64,000 bases of DNA, from the NCBI GenBank assembly GCA_012960035.1, contig DUBZ01000063.1, positions 38,920 through 102,919 of the forward strand, in the 5' to 3' direction. Below the pieces are notes generated by a model that saw only the letters and a list, made by a program, of their open reading frames with translations, searched no databases and was not told the DNA's origin. The stretch's first letter is position 1, and every line of letters begins with the position of its first letter. Shown here piece after piece: positions 1 through 9,615 of the stretch. The position numbers and the translations under genes are program-made. The DNA comes from Myxococcales bacterium. Its GTDB lineage: Bacteria > Myxococcota_A > UBA9160 > UBA4427.

Positions 1-174
1 AGCGGAGACGTATGGCCGCATCGAGTGGATCGGTCGCCGCCGGCGCGTGAGCAGGATGTTGTTTCGGCGATTGAGCGGTTTCGGGGCGATGAGAGTCTTT
101 CGCTTCGGCGGCAAGCCAGAAAAGCGTTGGCGAATTATCGGCGGACGGGGCGGATCAATCTCGAAGGCGCGTAG
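1..174 (+). CDS. C-terminal end of an unidentified protein (partial)
   Basis: The frame is open from the window edge to a TAG at 172-174 and gives 57 residues ending ...RTGRINLEGA. The tail is Arg/Ala-rich and reads like a helical C-terminus (AIERFRGDESLSLRRQAR). No family is recognisable. It ends 25 bp before the convergent tyrS stop, a normal spacing for two genes meeting tail to tail. It could also be a chance open frame, since other frames are open here too in this GC-rich DNA. Confidence 0.35.
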   Translation, partial: SGDVWPHRVDRSPPAREQDVVSAIERFRGDESLSLRRQARKALANYRRTGRINLEGA

Positions 175-198
175 GCGGGGCTTTGGTGCAGGGGCTTT

Positions 199-1515
199 CT
201 ATTGGGGCCACTGGGTGGCGTGCCAGAGTTTTTTGCCGCGCTTGATCAGGATCGTTTTGCCGTGCAGTAGGTCGCTTGTGACGAGGCGGGTGTCGGGGGT
301 GGCCTTTTGGCCGTTGATCGAGATGGCGCCGTTCTTGAGATACTCGCGTGCTTCGCGTTTGCTTTTGGCGAGGGTGGTTTCGGGGAGTAGGTCGGCCAAG
401 GAGACGCCGTCGTTTTCGAGCTCGGTCTTCGGGTGTGTTGAGCTTGGGACGTCGGCGAAAACGTCGCCGAGCATTTTGGCGTCGAGGTCTCGGAGGTCGC
501 CCTTCCCGAAGAGTGCACCAGACGCGGCTTGGACTCGGGCGAGTTCGTCTGCACCGTGAACGGATGCGGTGACGTATTCTGCGAGTTGCTGTTGTGCGGC
601 GCGTTGGTGTGGGGCCGCGGCGTGTTCCTGTTCGATCGATTCGATCTCTTCGCGCGGGAACAATGTAAAGGTGCGCAAGAAGCGACTGACATCGTCATCG
701 CTTGCGTTGATCCAGAACTGGTAGAACGCGTATGGGCTTGTGCGTTCGGGTGAGAGCCAGACGTTGCCGGATTCTGATTTGCCGAACTTCTTGCCGTCGG
801 CTTTGAGGAGCAAGGGCGTTGTGACCACAAAGCTGTCGGCGTCGGTTCCGTGCGTGGCGGCGTCGCGTCGGATCAAGTCCATCCCCGACACGCAGTTGCC
901 GTATTGGTCGGAGCCCGCGATTTGCACGGTGCAGTCCGCTGTCTTGTAAAGATGAAGGAAGTCGTAGGCCTGCAGCAGCATGTAGGAAAATTCGGTGAAG
1001 CTGATGCCTTGGTCTCGGTTTTCGAGCCGGTCCTTCACCGAATCGCGTTGGATCATCGCGTTGACGGAAAAGTGCTTCCCGATGTCTCGCAACACATTCA
1101 TGAAGCTCAGGTCGCGCCACCAATCGACGTTGTTGACCAGGCGCGCGCCGCCCTTCGGGTCTTCGTCTTCCCAGGTGAAGAGTGAGCGAATGCTGTTCGT
1201 CTGGCACTCGACGTTGTGCCTCACCTCTTCTTCGCTCAGCAGGTTGCGCTCGGCGTCTCTGCCGCCCGGGTCACCGATCATTCCGGTCGCCCCGCCGACC
1301 AACAAAATGGGTTTGTGCCCGGCGCGCTGCCACATCCGCATGATGGACAGTGGCACCAGGTTTCCGACACCCAAGCTATCCGCAGACGGATCGAACCCCG
1401 TGTACGCGGTACGCGGACCGGCTCCGAGGTGATCTCCAAGCCCTTGGCCCGCAGTCTGATGCAAAAGACCGCGCCACTCGAGTTCCGCTAGAAATGATTC
1501 GCTTCCCTGGGCCAT
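199..1515 (-). CDS. tyrS: Tyrosyl-tRNA synthetase
   Basis: Class I aminoacyl-tRNA synthetase that charges tRNA-Tyr in the cytoplasm; 438 aa is close to the usual bacterial length. The N-terminal Rossmann catalytic domain carries TGFDPSADSLGVGNLVPL around residues 39-56, the place of the HIGH signature, and KFGKS stands for KMSKS near residue 242. The C-terminal ~70 residues form an S4-like RNA-binding domain (AREYLKNGAISINGQKA). Odd point: the first His of the HIGH/HIGN signature is Gly here (SLGVGN). The ATG at 1515 opens straight into the conserved N-terminus. The gene stands alone, with a histidine phosphatase gene upstream on the same strand. Confidence 0.97.
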   Translation of the reverse strand: MAQGSESFLAELEWRGLLHQTAGQGLGDHLGAGPRTAYTGFDPSADSLGVGNLVPLSIMRMWQRAGHKPILLVGGATGMIGDPGGRDAERNLLSEEEVRHNVECQTNSIRSLFTWEDEDPKGGARLVNNVDWWRDLSFMNVLRDIGKHFSVNAMIQRDSVKDRLENRDQGISFTEFSYMLLQAYDFLHLYKTADCTVQIAGSDQYGNCVSGMDLIRRDAATHGTDADSFVVTTPLLLKADGKKFGKSESGNVWLSPERTSPYAFYQFWINASDDDVSRFLRTFTLFPREEIESIEQEHAAAPHQRAAQQQLAEYVTASVHGADELARVQAASGALFGKGDLRDLDAKMLGDVFADVPSSTHPKTELENDGVSLADLLPETTLAKSKREAREYLKNGAISINGQKATPDTRLVTSDLLHGKTILIKRGKKLWHATQWPQ

Positions 1516-1581
1516 CCGTACTGGTTCCCCACCCCGACATTGAAGATTCGCGGCAACTGTATGAGAACTTCGGCCGCGGGG

Positions 1582-2175
1582 CTAGAAGCTCGATCTCGCG
1601 ATACGCCAAGGGGCGTCGTAGTTCGAAGGGTCGCGGGTGAGTTCGACGTAGCCCCCTAGCTCGGGCTGTCCGACGGAAAGCTTCGCGTCACTCAAGCGCT
1701 CCGCCACAGTTCGCACGATGCCCTTGTGGGCCACGATGAGCATCGAGCGCACCGGCTCGGTGAGCAATCGCTCTAGGCCCGCGTTGACCCGGGCACGAAA
1801 CCCGACCCGCGTTTCGCCACCCGGGAAATCGAACTCAATCCCCTCGCGTTGCCACTGGGCATACCCGCTCGGATCGGTCGCTTCGATCTCTTCTTTGGTG
1901 AGGCCTTCCCAGTGCCCGAAGTCGATCTCGCGAAACCCGGGCTCGAGTTGGATCGGCTCGCCAGGCACCACGATTCGCGCCGACTGCCAGGCTCGCTGCA
2001 GCGGACTTGCCACGACGAGATCGAAGCGCTGCTCCCCAATCGCACGGGCCGCGGTCGCGACCTGATCTGCCCCGAGCCCCGACAAGGCAATGTCGGTCGC
2101 TCCGTAGTAGCGAATGCTCGACTGACCCACGGTTTCACCATGTCGCACCACGACGATTTGTTCGAGAAGGCTCAC
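1582..2175 (-). CDS. Histidine phosphatase (phosphoglycerate mutase-like) family protein
   Basis: Branch-1 histidine phosphatase fold of about 197 aa. The phosphohistidine motif VVVRHGET lies near the N-terminus, followed by SPLQRAWQSA, the acidic FREIDFGHWEG segment, and LIVAHKGIVR carrying the second catalytic His. This arrangement is typical of small-molecule phosphatases such as CobC or PhoE-like proteins; the substrate cannot be told from sequence. The frame is open to 2334, but the extra 53 residues do not look conserved. A GTG at 2175 starts the product 8 residues before the RHG motif, as usual for the family, so I prefer it. No strong ribosome-binding site precedes either start. Confidence 0.8.
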   Translation of the reverse strand: MSLLEQIVVVRHGETVGQSSIRYYGATDIALSGLGADQVATAARAIGEQRFDLVVASPLQRAWQSARIVVPGEPIQLEPGFREIDFGHWEGLTKEEIEATDPSGYAQWQREGIEFDFPGGETRVGFRARVNAGLERLLTEPVRSMLIVAHKGIVRTVAERLSDAKLSVGQPELGGYVELTRDPSNYDAPWRIARSSF

Positions 2176-2391
2176 CGCAAAATCCAATTTCAAAGGAAGG
2201 CCACCGACGTTGAACCCTTCGGCACCTCGAATCGCGTTCGAGCAATGACGCGGCGCCGGAACACCCGTTAGACTCAAGCCGCCGTTGAGCGCGTACGCGC
2301 TTCGCAGGTTCGGCAACTCCCCTCGAACCGTCAATGCCGCAGAGTGTGCTCGTCAAAATTCGCTCCAATCGCATCCAACCCGAAGGGTCCA

Positions 2392-3756
2392 ATGAACAAC
2401 ACGATCAACTGGAAGGGATGGCTCGCCATCTTGATCGCGATCAGCCTAGGCGCCGCGACATTCATGGCCTACCCGCGGCTCGAGTCTGATCCGCCCCGCA
2501 TCGTCGGGCCCGCGGAACTAAGCATTGGTGAAGCAGGCACGACCCTTACCCTCCAATTTATCGACGAAGGGACAGGGCTCCGAAACTTGCAACTCCGCAT
2601 GGTCCATTCGGGCGGCGGACAAGTTGTGTTCGAAGAGAGTTTCCCAGGCGCGATGTTTTCCGGCGGAAACCCGGGCAAAACCCACGAGGTGAGCGTCGAC
2701 CTCGAACCGCGCGCGCTCCGCATCGCCGACGGACCCGCAACGTTGATCGTCACGGCACGCGATTTTTCGCTGCAAAATCTCGGCGAAGGAAACCGGAGTG
2801 AAGTCAGCATACGCATCAACGTCGACACAAAGGCCCCGCGTGTCGAAGCTGGCGGCGGCTTAATCTACATCTATCGCGGCGGCGCGGCCGCGGCGACGTA
2901 CAACGTTAGCGAGGCCACCGCGAGCGATGGCGTTCGCGTAGGCGATCGACTTTACCCTGGCTACCCGGCTCCCAACACTGCACCCGAGGCCGGCAAACGC
3001 GTTGCGTTCTTTGCCGTCGCAGTAAATGCGCCCAGGAATCCAAAGATCGAATACGAAGCAACTGATGCCGCAGGCAATGTGGGCCGCGCGAACCTCAGGG
3101 CCAAAGTATTCGAACGCAACTTCTCCGAGGAACGTCTGTATCTGTCCGATAAATTCTTCGACCGCGTGGTCCCGCCCCTGGCGGAGAGCGTCGGGGTGTC
3201 GGCACCTACGAACGTTGCGGCGTTTCAGCAGATCAACAGCGAGGTCCGCGCGAAGAATGAAGAGCGCATTCAGTCGTTGATCGAAAACAGCGACCCGGTC
3301 AAGCATTGGACGAAGTCGTTCACCCAATTTGCCAACTCGAAAGTCATGAGCCGCTTTGCCGAGCAACGCCGCTACTTCACCGAGGGCAACGAGATCTCGC
3401 AAGCAACCCACTACGGGTTTGATCTCGCATCCCATGCCAAGGCCAGCATCGGAGCGGCGAACCGCGGTCGAGTTGTTTTCGCTGGCGACCTCGGAATCTA
3501 CGGCAACTGTGTCCTCGTCGATCACGGCATGGGGCTGACGTCTTTGTACGCCCACCTCACCGAGATCACCGTTGCGGCCGACCAATTCGTCGAGCGAAAC
3601 CAGTCTGTTGGTACCAGCGGCGCAACGGGCCTCGCGGGCGGCGATCACCTCCACTTCGCCATTCTGATCGGAGGAACGTACGTCGACCCGCTCGAATGGT
3701 GGGACGCGAATTGGATCAAGAGTCACGTCGACGCACGACTGCAAGCGAGTCACTGA
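2392..3756 (+). CDS. Membrane-anchored M23 family metallopeptidase
   Basis: Predicted peptidoglycan endopeptidase (LytM/M23) acting in the periplasm, 454 aa. The start at 2392 follows AAGGG at good spacing. Residues ~9-27 form one membrane segment (WLAILIAISLGAATFMAY). About 270 residues of beta-rich, Ig-like stalk follow. The C-terminal domain shows the zinc motifs: HYGFDLA (HxxxD), the SLYAHL segment, and HLHFAI (HxH), so the catalytic site looks intact. An earlier in-frame ATG at 2344 would place polar residues before the anchor and is less likely. It leads a probable operon with sfsA and mutY, and diverges from the phosphatase gene. Role in cell-wall remodelling is inferred from family. 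Confidence 0.88.
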   Translation: MNNTINWKGWLAILIAISLGAATFMAYPRLESDPPRIVGPAELSIGEAGTTLTLQFIDEGTGLRNLQLRMVHSGGGQVVFEESFPGAMFSGGNPGKTHEVSVDLEPRALRIADGPATLIVTARDFSLQNLGEGNRSEVSIRINVDTKAPRVEAGGGLIYIYRGGAAAATYNVSEATASDGVRVGDRLYPGYPAPNTAPEAGKRVAFFAVAVNAPRNPKIEYEATDAAGNVGRANLRAKVFERNFSEERLYLSDKFFDRVVPPLAESVGVSAPTNVAAFQQINSEVRAKNEERIQSLIENSDPVKHWTKSFTQFANSKVMSRFAEQRRYFTEGNEISQATHYGFDLASHAKASIGAANRGRVVFAGDLGIYGNCVLVDHGMGLTSLYAHLTEITVAADQFVERNQSVGTSGATGLAGGDHLHFAILIGGTYVDPLEWWDANWIKSHVDARLQASH

Positions 3757-3799
3757 TCAAGTCGAGTTGAGCGAACCAAAGCCAGCCAGAGACAAACGA

Positions 3800-4507
3800 A
3801 TGCGCATCCCCCTAAAGACCGACGTACCCGGCACGCTGATTCGACGCTACAAGCGTTTCCTTGCCGACATCGAAACCGCGGACGGCGAAGAGATCACGGT
3901 CCACTGTCCGAATCCGGGTGCGATGATCGGATGCTCAACACCGGGCTCACAGATTCGTTGCTCAACCAGCGACAACCCAAAGCGAAAGCTCCGCCACACC
4001 CTCGAAATGATTCGCGTCGGACGCAGCTGGGTTGGTCTTCAGCCCATGCACGCAAACCGGCTGGTTCGCGCTGCGCTCGAAGCCGGCGCGATCAAAAAGC
4101 TTTGTGGCTACGCAACGGTTCAACCGGAAGTGAAGGTGCACGGGGGTTCAAGACTGGACTTCTTGCTCAGCCACCACCCCAAAAACCCGGCGCCAGCTTA
4201 CGTCGAAGTCAAAAGCGTGACCCTTGCCGACGACGGCGTCGCGCGGTTTCCCGACGCGGTGACGTCTCGCGGCAAGCGCCACATGGAAACCCTCGCCGAC
4301 TTGCGCGCTCAGGGTGCGCGCGCGGTCGTTCTCTTTGTCGTGCAACGCGTCGACTGCAAGCGTGTCGAACCCGCAGACGCCATCGACCCCGCCTACGGCG
4401 AGGCCTTGCGCAAAGCGTGTGCGAACGGTGTCGAGGCCATTGCCGTGCAGGCGCGGGTGACCGCCACTGCGATCCACCTTGAAGACGAACTCCCCGTGCG
4501 TCTCTAA
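3800..4507 (+). CDS. sfsA: SfsA family DNA/sugar fermentation stimulation protein
   Basis: SfsA-family protein of 235 aa when read from the ATG at 3800, the normal length of the family. Recognisable blocks are RRYKRFLADIE, VHCPNPGAMIGC, KVHGGSRLDFLL, YVEVKSVTLA and FPDAVTSRGKRH; the last two belong to the nuclease-like core (E-V-K). The family was named for maltose fermentation stimulation in E. coli and binds DNA; its biochemical role is unsettled. A TTG at 3767 is also in frame and would add 11 residues, but the ATG fits the usual N-terminus better. It follows the M23 gene and directly abuts mutY (TAAATG). Confidence 0.92.
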   Translation: MRIPLKTDVPGTLIRRYKRFLADIETADGEEITVHCPNPGAMIGCSTPGSQIRCSTSDNPKRKLRHTLEMIRVGRSWVGLQPMHANRLVRAALEAGAIKKLCGYATVQPEVKVHGGSRLDFLLSHHPKNPAPAYVEVKSVTLADDGVARFPDAVTSRGKRHMETLADLRAQGARAVVLFVVQRVDCKRVEPADAIDPAYGEALRKACANGVEAIAVQARVTATAIHLEDELPVRL

Positions 4508-5641
4508 ATGGCAGCGAGAGTGACCGTGAAGAAGTCGGAGGTTGTCGAGCGGGATGCCCTTCCAACGCCTTCGAACCGTGCCCGCAGCAAACGCTTACGC
4601 GAGACACTGCTTGCCTGGTACGACGCCGGACATCGAAACTTGCCGTGGCGAAAGTCGCGCGACCCGTATGCGATCTGGATTTCCGAAACGATGCTGCAGC
4701 AGACCCGCGTCGAAACCGTGATTCCCTACTACGAACGATTTCTTGAACGCTTCCCCGACATCGAAACCCTCGCGACTGCGGACCGCGAAGACGTCTTCGA
4801 ACGTTGGGCTGGGCTCGGTTACTACTCCCGTGCGCGTAATCTCCATCGCTCGGCCAAGATGATGGTCGAAGACTTTGGAGCCTCGGTACCAGACACGATC
4901 GAACAACTCCGCATGCTTCCCGGCGTTGGGCGCTATACCGCCGGCGCCGTCGCGTCGATCGCATTCGACAAGCCTGCAGCGGTCGTCGACGGCAACGTGG
5001 TGCGGGTACTCACCCGCTTACTCGACCTGCGTTGTGACGTAAGCCGCAAAGACGTGCAAGAACGTCTATGGGACGAGGCGGGTGCACTCGCCAAGGGGAC
5101 ACGCCCCGGAGACCTCAACCAGGCCTTGATGGAATTTGGCGCGACCGTATGCAGCCCGCGTTCACCCAGTTGCGAGAGCGGTTGTCCGATGAAGCGGTTG
5201 TGCCGCGGTCTTCGCGCGGGCAACGTGGAAGCGCTCCCCAACAAACCAAAGAAAAAGAAGCCTCGCGCCGTAGACGCCGTCGCGGTCTGGCTGCCGAGAG
5301 GGAACAAGGTGCTCGCGGTACAACGCCCCGACAATGGACTCCTTGCGAACCTTTGGGAATTACCCGGCGGCGAGGTTCCACCGAATAGCGAACCGAAAGA
5401 TCACGTTGAACGATTGATCGCAGAAAGAACGGGGCTCGAAGTTTCGAGTCCAATTCACGCTGGAACGGTCGAGCATATCTTCACGCACTTGAAGCTCAGC
5501 CTGCATGTGTTTCGTTGCGGTGAAGCGCCTGGTCGGGTGAAGCTCCTGAACTACCAAGCACACAAGTGGGTAAGCAAGGCAAAACTCAACGACCTCCCGC
5601 AAGCCACCCTCGCACGCAAGTCACTTGAGCTTTTGATGTAG
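4508..5641 (+). CDS. mutY: A/G-specific adenine DNA glycosylase
   Basis: MutY removes adenine mispaired with 8-oxoguanine in base excision repair; 377 aa is normal. The HhH-GPD domain has the catalytic Glu60 in WISETMLQQTRV, the hairpin LPGVGRYTAGA (137-147), and Asp161 in VVDGNVVRVL. The Fe-S ligand cysteines are C215, C222, C226 and C232, giving C-x6-C-x3-C-x5-C; the usual spacing is x6-x2-x5. A C-terminal NUDIX-like domain (LWELPGGEV, then GTVEHIFTHLKLSLHVF) recognises 8-oxoG. The ATG directly follows the sfsA stop, so the two are probably co-translated. The stop codon is the first triplet of a downstream tandem repeat. Confidence 0.95.
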   Translation: MAARVTVKKSEVVERDALPTPSNRARSKRLRETLLAWYDAGHRNLPWRKSRDPYAIWISETMLQQTRVETVIPYYERFLERFPDIETLATADREDVFERWAGLGYYSRARNLHRSAKMMVEDFGASVPDTIEQLRMLPGVGRYTAGAVASIAFDKPAAVVDGNVVRVLTRLLDLRCDVSRKDVQERLWDEAGALAKGTRPGDLNQALMEFGATVCSPRSPSCESGCPMKRLCRGLRAGNVEALPNKPKKKKPRAVDAVAVWLPRGNKVLAVQRPDNGLLANLWELPGGEVPPNSEPKDHVERLIAERTGLEVSSPIHAGTVEHIFTHLKLSLHVFRCGEAPGRVKLLNYQAHKWVSKAKLNDLPQATLARKSLELLM

Positions 5642-5730
5642 TTGGATTTGATATCGTTGGATTTGATATCGTTGGGTTGCTGTAGTTGGATTTGATATCG
5701 TTGGGTTTGCTGTAGTTGGGCTTACTGCAG
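5639..5730 (+). repeat. ~15-bp tandem repeat starting at the mutY stop codon
   Basis: Six consecutive units can be read: TAGTTGGATTTGATA, TCGTTGGATTTGATA, TCGTTGGGTTGCTG (14 bp), TAGTTGGATTTGATA, TCGTTGGGTTTGCTG and TAGTTGGGCTTACTG. Two unit types alternate. The first TAG is the mutY stop, and TAG recurs at 5683 and 5713. The array ends about 30 bp before the convergent dgkA stop. It has no hairpin typical of a terminator and no CRISPR-like spacers. Confidence 0.85.
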
Positions 5731-5759
5731 TCAACAAAGCCGCTGCAGCAATCGCGGCG

Positions 5760-6188
5760 CTAACCCGCGAACCCCAGCATCGCGAGTAGGTGCGGCCCAA
5801 GAATTAGCAGCCCCGCAATCGCAGCTCCGATCGCAGCGAGCAAAACGGCGCCGGCACCGGCGTCCTTTGCTTGCCCTACGAGGGGATGTTCGTCGGTACT
5901 AATCGCGTCGCCGAGTTTCTCGATCGCGGTATTGATCCCTTCGGCGGCCCAAACGATCGCGATCGCAAGAACCAACACGCTCCATTCAATACGGCTAAGT
6001 GGGAGCAGCACCCCGACGCCAACCACGAGGACCGTCGCGATGGCGTGAATCCACGCGTTGTGTTGCGTCCGAACCAACAGTGCAATGCCCGCGAACGCGT
6101 AGCCGAAGCTGCGCACACGATTTTCGAGCGAGAACCCAGACGCTTTATCGTCTGAGTCTCCGCCGGGCCGTGTTGGCGAGTCGTTCAT
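5760..6188 (-). CDS. dgkA: Diacylglycerol/undecaprenol kinase (DgkA family)
   Basis: Small integral membrane lipid kinase of 142 aa. The family signature AAEGINTAIEKLGDAI, with the Glu and Asn of the catalytic site, is followed by QAKDAGAGAVLLAA. Three hydrophobic segments are visible: FAGIALLVRTQ to WIHAIA, ATVLVVGVGVLLPL to VLVLAIAIVWA, and the C-terminal AAIGAAIAGLLILG. About 20 polar residues precede the core (MNDSPTRPGGDSDDKASG). In Gram-negatives it recycles diacylglycerol; undecaprenol kinase activity is possible in this family. The gene converges on mutY. Confidence 0.92.
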   Translation of the reverse strand: MNDSPTRPGGDSDDKASGFSLENRVRSFGYAFAGIALLVRTQHNAWIHAIATVLVVGVGVLLPLSRIEWSVLVLAIAIVWAAEGINTAIEKLGDAISTDEHPLVGQAKDAGAGAVLLAAIGAAIAGLLILGPHLLAMLGFAG

Positions 6189-6759
6189 GACCTTCGTCCC
6201 ATCGCACGCAGGATAGGGACGCGATCCGCCTCGTGTAAGGGCAGTGCCTCTACTCAGTTTCTCTCACGCCAAGCGCTACCGCTTCTTCGCTCGAAACAGG
6301 ACGTGCCCAGCAATCGCTTCAACAAGGCTGGTCCCAATCCCCTCGTGCCGATCACGAGGTACCCCTGCAGGCGCCAGGCGCTCCCTTCCACCATTGCGGG
6401 TCGCGGTTGGTTGTACACCGACGCGATGCCCAAAATATTGCCCTGCAGCATGGACCCAAATGCGGTGCGCGAGATCGCCCGTCTCCCGAAACGCGCGATT
6501 CGGTGATGCTGCCCGGTTCGACCCACCCGGATTTCCGGAGCGGATAGAACTCCTGGGTCGCGATGGATTTGATCCTAATTTTCGGCGTTGAGGACCCCTC
6601 CCGTTTTTCACGCGACCCTCGGGTCGACGGTCACATCGAGCGTGATCGGCAAGCGCGTTTTTTCGTCGAATCTTTTGCGGCGTTGCCGAGTCGCTCGCGC
6701 GGTGCGCGGGCGGCGAAGCAAATTCGCAGGTATCCTGCCCGCGCCTAACGGAGAACAAC
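6189..6759. other. 571-bp stretch without a convincing gene
   Basis: This lies between the starts of dgkA (minus) and aroC (plus), so it should hold both promoters. Short open frames exist on both strands. The best is minus 6254-6526 (GTG start, 90 codons, containing SMLQGNILGIASVYNQ), but it resembles no family I know and could be a decayed remnant. An aroC ribosome-binding site (GGAGA) lies at 6750-6754. No tRNA or terminator hairpin was seen. Confidence 0.4.
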
Positions 6760-7880
<1,121 letters not shown>

Positions 7881-7884
<4 letters not shown>

Positions 7885-8039
7885 AACGTCAGTTCGTCGG
7901 CGGCCAAGGGGTTCGGCATCACGTATTCAACGTCCGCGTCTTTCGCTCGAATCTGATCGATCTCGCCTGGGAACGCCGAAGGCCTGCGCGCGGCGATCAA
8001 GCTCGTTCTGTCCGTCAGTCCTTCTCGAGTTGACCGACC
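7881..8039 (-). pseudogene. Possible gene remnant convergent with aroC
   Basis: On the minus strand an open frame ends at a TAG sharing bases with the aroC stop. Its last ~40 codons read like a real protein C-terminus (GEIDQIRAKDADVEYVMPNP, then LAADELTF). No ATG or GTG gives a sensible start, and the frame is closed upstream at 8040-8042. I cannot name the family. It may be the 3' end of a lost gene or chance. Confidence 0.22.
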
Positions 8040-8062
8040 CTACGCCTCGCCGCACTCAAGTG

Positions 8063-8440
8063 TCATGGAAGTAGAATGAAACCAGCGATCGCCGCCAAGA
8101 ACGAGCCCAGCATCGTGAGGACACCAAGCAGCCCATGTAGACCGGGGTCACCCTCGCCTCTTTCGGCGCGCCTGCCGTAAACGGCAGTCGCCGTGAACAA
8201 CACCACGACGACCAGAGCCACGATGGCGTGGAAGCTTTCCATCAACGACCAATTGCGGATCAGCGACGATGAAAGGCCACCCCCGATAAAGCCAAAGATC
8301 ACAAAGACCACCGCGGGCTTAGCGAGTCGTGCATGCAGGCGAATCAGATCGATGCTCGGCGGGGCGCCGGCAAGCCTACCCTTGCGCGAACGCAGCCCGA
8401 GCCGGAGCACAAAAAACAGAACACCGAGGCAAAGCGTCAT
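8063..8440 (-). CDS. Small multipass membrane protein, DUF4079-like
   Basis: 125 aa from the ATG at 8440. Four hydrophobic stretches are visible: MTLCLGVLFFVLRLGL, AVVFVIFGFIGGGLS, FHAIVALVVVVLFTATAVY and LTMLGSFLAAIAGFILLP, separated by basic or polar loops. The helix with an internal His (ESFHAIVAL) and GLHGLLG resemble DUF4079/cytochrome b561-like small membrane proteins, but this is a weak assignment. The frame stays open upstream through LAWWLAHIHPAW, which looks part of the protein, up to a CTG directly after the stop codon of the CinA-like gene. The real start may therefore be that CTG at 8500. Confidence 0.6.
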   Translation of the reverse strand: MTLCLGVLFFVLRLGLRSRKGRLAGAPPSIDLIRLHARLAKPAVVFVIFGFIGGGLSSSLIRNWSLMESFHAIVALVVVVLFTATAVYGRRAERGEGDPGLHGLLGVLTMLGSFLAAIAGFILLP

Positions 8441-8500
8441 CCACGCCGGATGAATGTGGGCAAGCCACCATGCCAGCGGGTCATGGGTTGTCGGGTCCAG

Positions 8501-9226
8501 CTAATCGACCTGGTGGATCGAGTCGTCGGGCAAGCGAGCGAGCAGCGATTCCAATGCGCGATCGAGGTAGCCCGTGTCTCGCGACTCGAGGGTGAGCAGT
8601 ACGCGAAAGTCGGGTTCGTTGATGCGCGGGTAGGAACCCAGCATCAACTCTTCGAATTCGATCAATAGCTCGTTCAGATGGCTGGCAATTTCGCTTTCGT
8701 ACGCCTTCACGTAGACCCGGCGCAGTACGATGGGGATCCCGTCGAGCTGCTCACGGATGGATTCGAACTTTTTTTCGAACAAGCTCGGGATGCCCGGGAG
8801 AATGAAAACATTCTCGACGCTAATCAGTGGAAACCAAAGGTCCCCTGATTCCTGAACCAAAGCACCCCGGGGCAAGGTCGCCATCTTGCGCATACTCTCG
8901 TTGAAGTGGTCGCCGGTCGCTTTTTCGATGCGATCACAGAGCGCGACGTCGAGTTCCAGCGGCAAATCAAACGCCTTCGCGACGCCGTCCATCGTGACAT
9001 CGTCGTGAGTCGGACCAATGCCACCGCTCGTCACAACGTGGTCGTAGTCATGGCTCATCTGGCGCACTTCATGAGCGATGATGTCGATGTCGTCGGGAAT
9101 CGTCAGGATGCGTTCGAGATCGACCCCGATCTCGCGCAGCTGCTTTGCGAGAAAAGGCGAGTTCGTATCCACGACTTTGCCGGAAAGAATTTCATTTCCG
9201 ATCACGAGAAAACCAGCTGTCGGCAT
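8501..9226 (-). CDS. CinA-type molybdopterin-binding domain protein
   Basis: 241 aa with the MoCF/MogA-like fold found at the N-terminus of CinA: FLVIGNEILSGKVVDTNSPF at the start, then VTSGGIGPTHDDVTMDGVA and a FILPGIPSLFEKKF block. The CinA nicotinamide-nucleotide amidase domain is absent, so this is the short, stand-alone version also annotated as competence/damage-inducible protein A or FAD-synthetase-like MoaB domain protein. The function of the stand-alone form is not established; some archaeal and eukaryotic relatives act on FAD or NMN. The small membrane gene follows directly, with its frame beginning right at this stop codon. Confidence 0.88.
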   Translation of the reverse strand: MPTAGFLVIGNEILSGKVVDTNSPFLAKQLREIGVDLERILTIPDDIDIIAHEVRQMSHDYDHVVTSGGIGPTHDDVTMDGVAKAFDLPLELDVALCDRIEKATGDHFNESMRKMATLPRGALVQESGDLWFPLISVENVFILPGIPSLFEKKFESIREQLDGIPIVLRRVYVKAYESEIASHLNELLIEFEELMLGSYPRINEPDFRVLLTLESRDTGYLDRALESLLARLPDDSIHQVD

Positions 9227-9313
9227 GTCCTGATCCTACAAAAGCCCAATCGCCGCGGCCAAACCACAAAGTTCAAGCTGATCGGAGGCCCCGGGATCCA
9301 CTAAGCTCCGGGC

Positions 9314-9604
9314 GTGGAATTTACGGTGAAATTTATGCCCTCGGGCCGCGAGGTCCGGGTTGAAGCCGGGACAACACTGCTCGCCGCGGCGAGAAAGGCG
9401 GAGTTGCCGATTGCAAGCGCCTGCGGCGAGAACCAGCTGTGCTCACTGTGCGGACTCGAAATTCTGAAAGGGACCGGCACGCTTGCGCCCGAACCCGACT
9501 CGGAGGCCCACATCAAGGAACTCAACCGGGTCGACAGCGAGCTGCGGCTTTCTTGCAAACTCGAGGTCGCTGGTGATCTCGTCGTAACAGCACAATATTG
9601 GTAG
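9314..9604 (+). CDS. [2Fe-2S] ferredoxin
   Basis: A 96-aa plant/adrenodoxin-like ferredoxin fold. The cluster ligands are seen as SACGENQLCSLC (C-x5-C-x2-C) and a fourth Cys in RLSCKL about 45 residues on. It starts at GTG 9314, and the N-terminal strands MEFTVKFMPSGREVRVEAG are typical of the beta-grasp fold. It is followed within 11 bp by a CbiX-type chelatase gene, so the two are probably co-transcribed. Electron donor function in tetrapyrrole or other redox chemistry is inferred only from this neighbour. Confidence 0.9.
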   Translation: MEFTVKFMPSGREVRVEAGTTLLAAARKAELPIASACGENQLCSLCGLEILKGTGTLAPEPDSEAHIKELNRVDSELRLSCKLEVAGDLVVTAQYW

Positions 9605-9615
9605 GCGGGACATTC

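Noticed and set aside
5639..5730. CRISPR-like array
   Set aside because: Units are directly adjacent, without spacers, and no cas gene is near; the same holds for the thiC and dnaA arrays.
6254..6526. Minus-strand 90-codon frame between dgkA and aroC
   Set aside because: GTG start without ribosome-binding site and no recognised domain; kept only as a remark.
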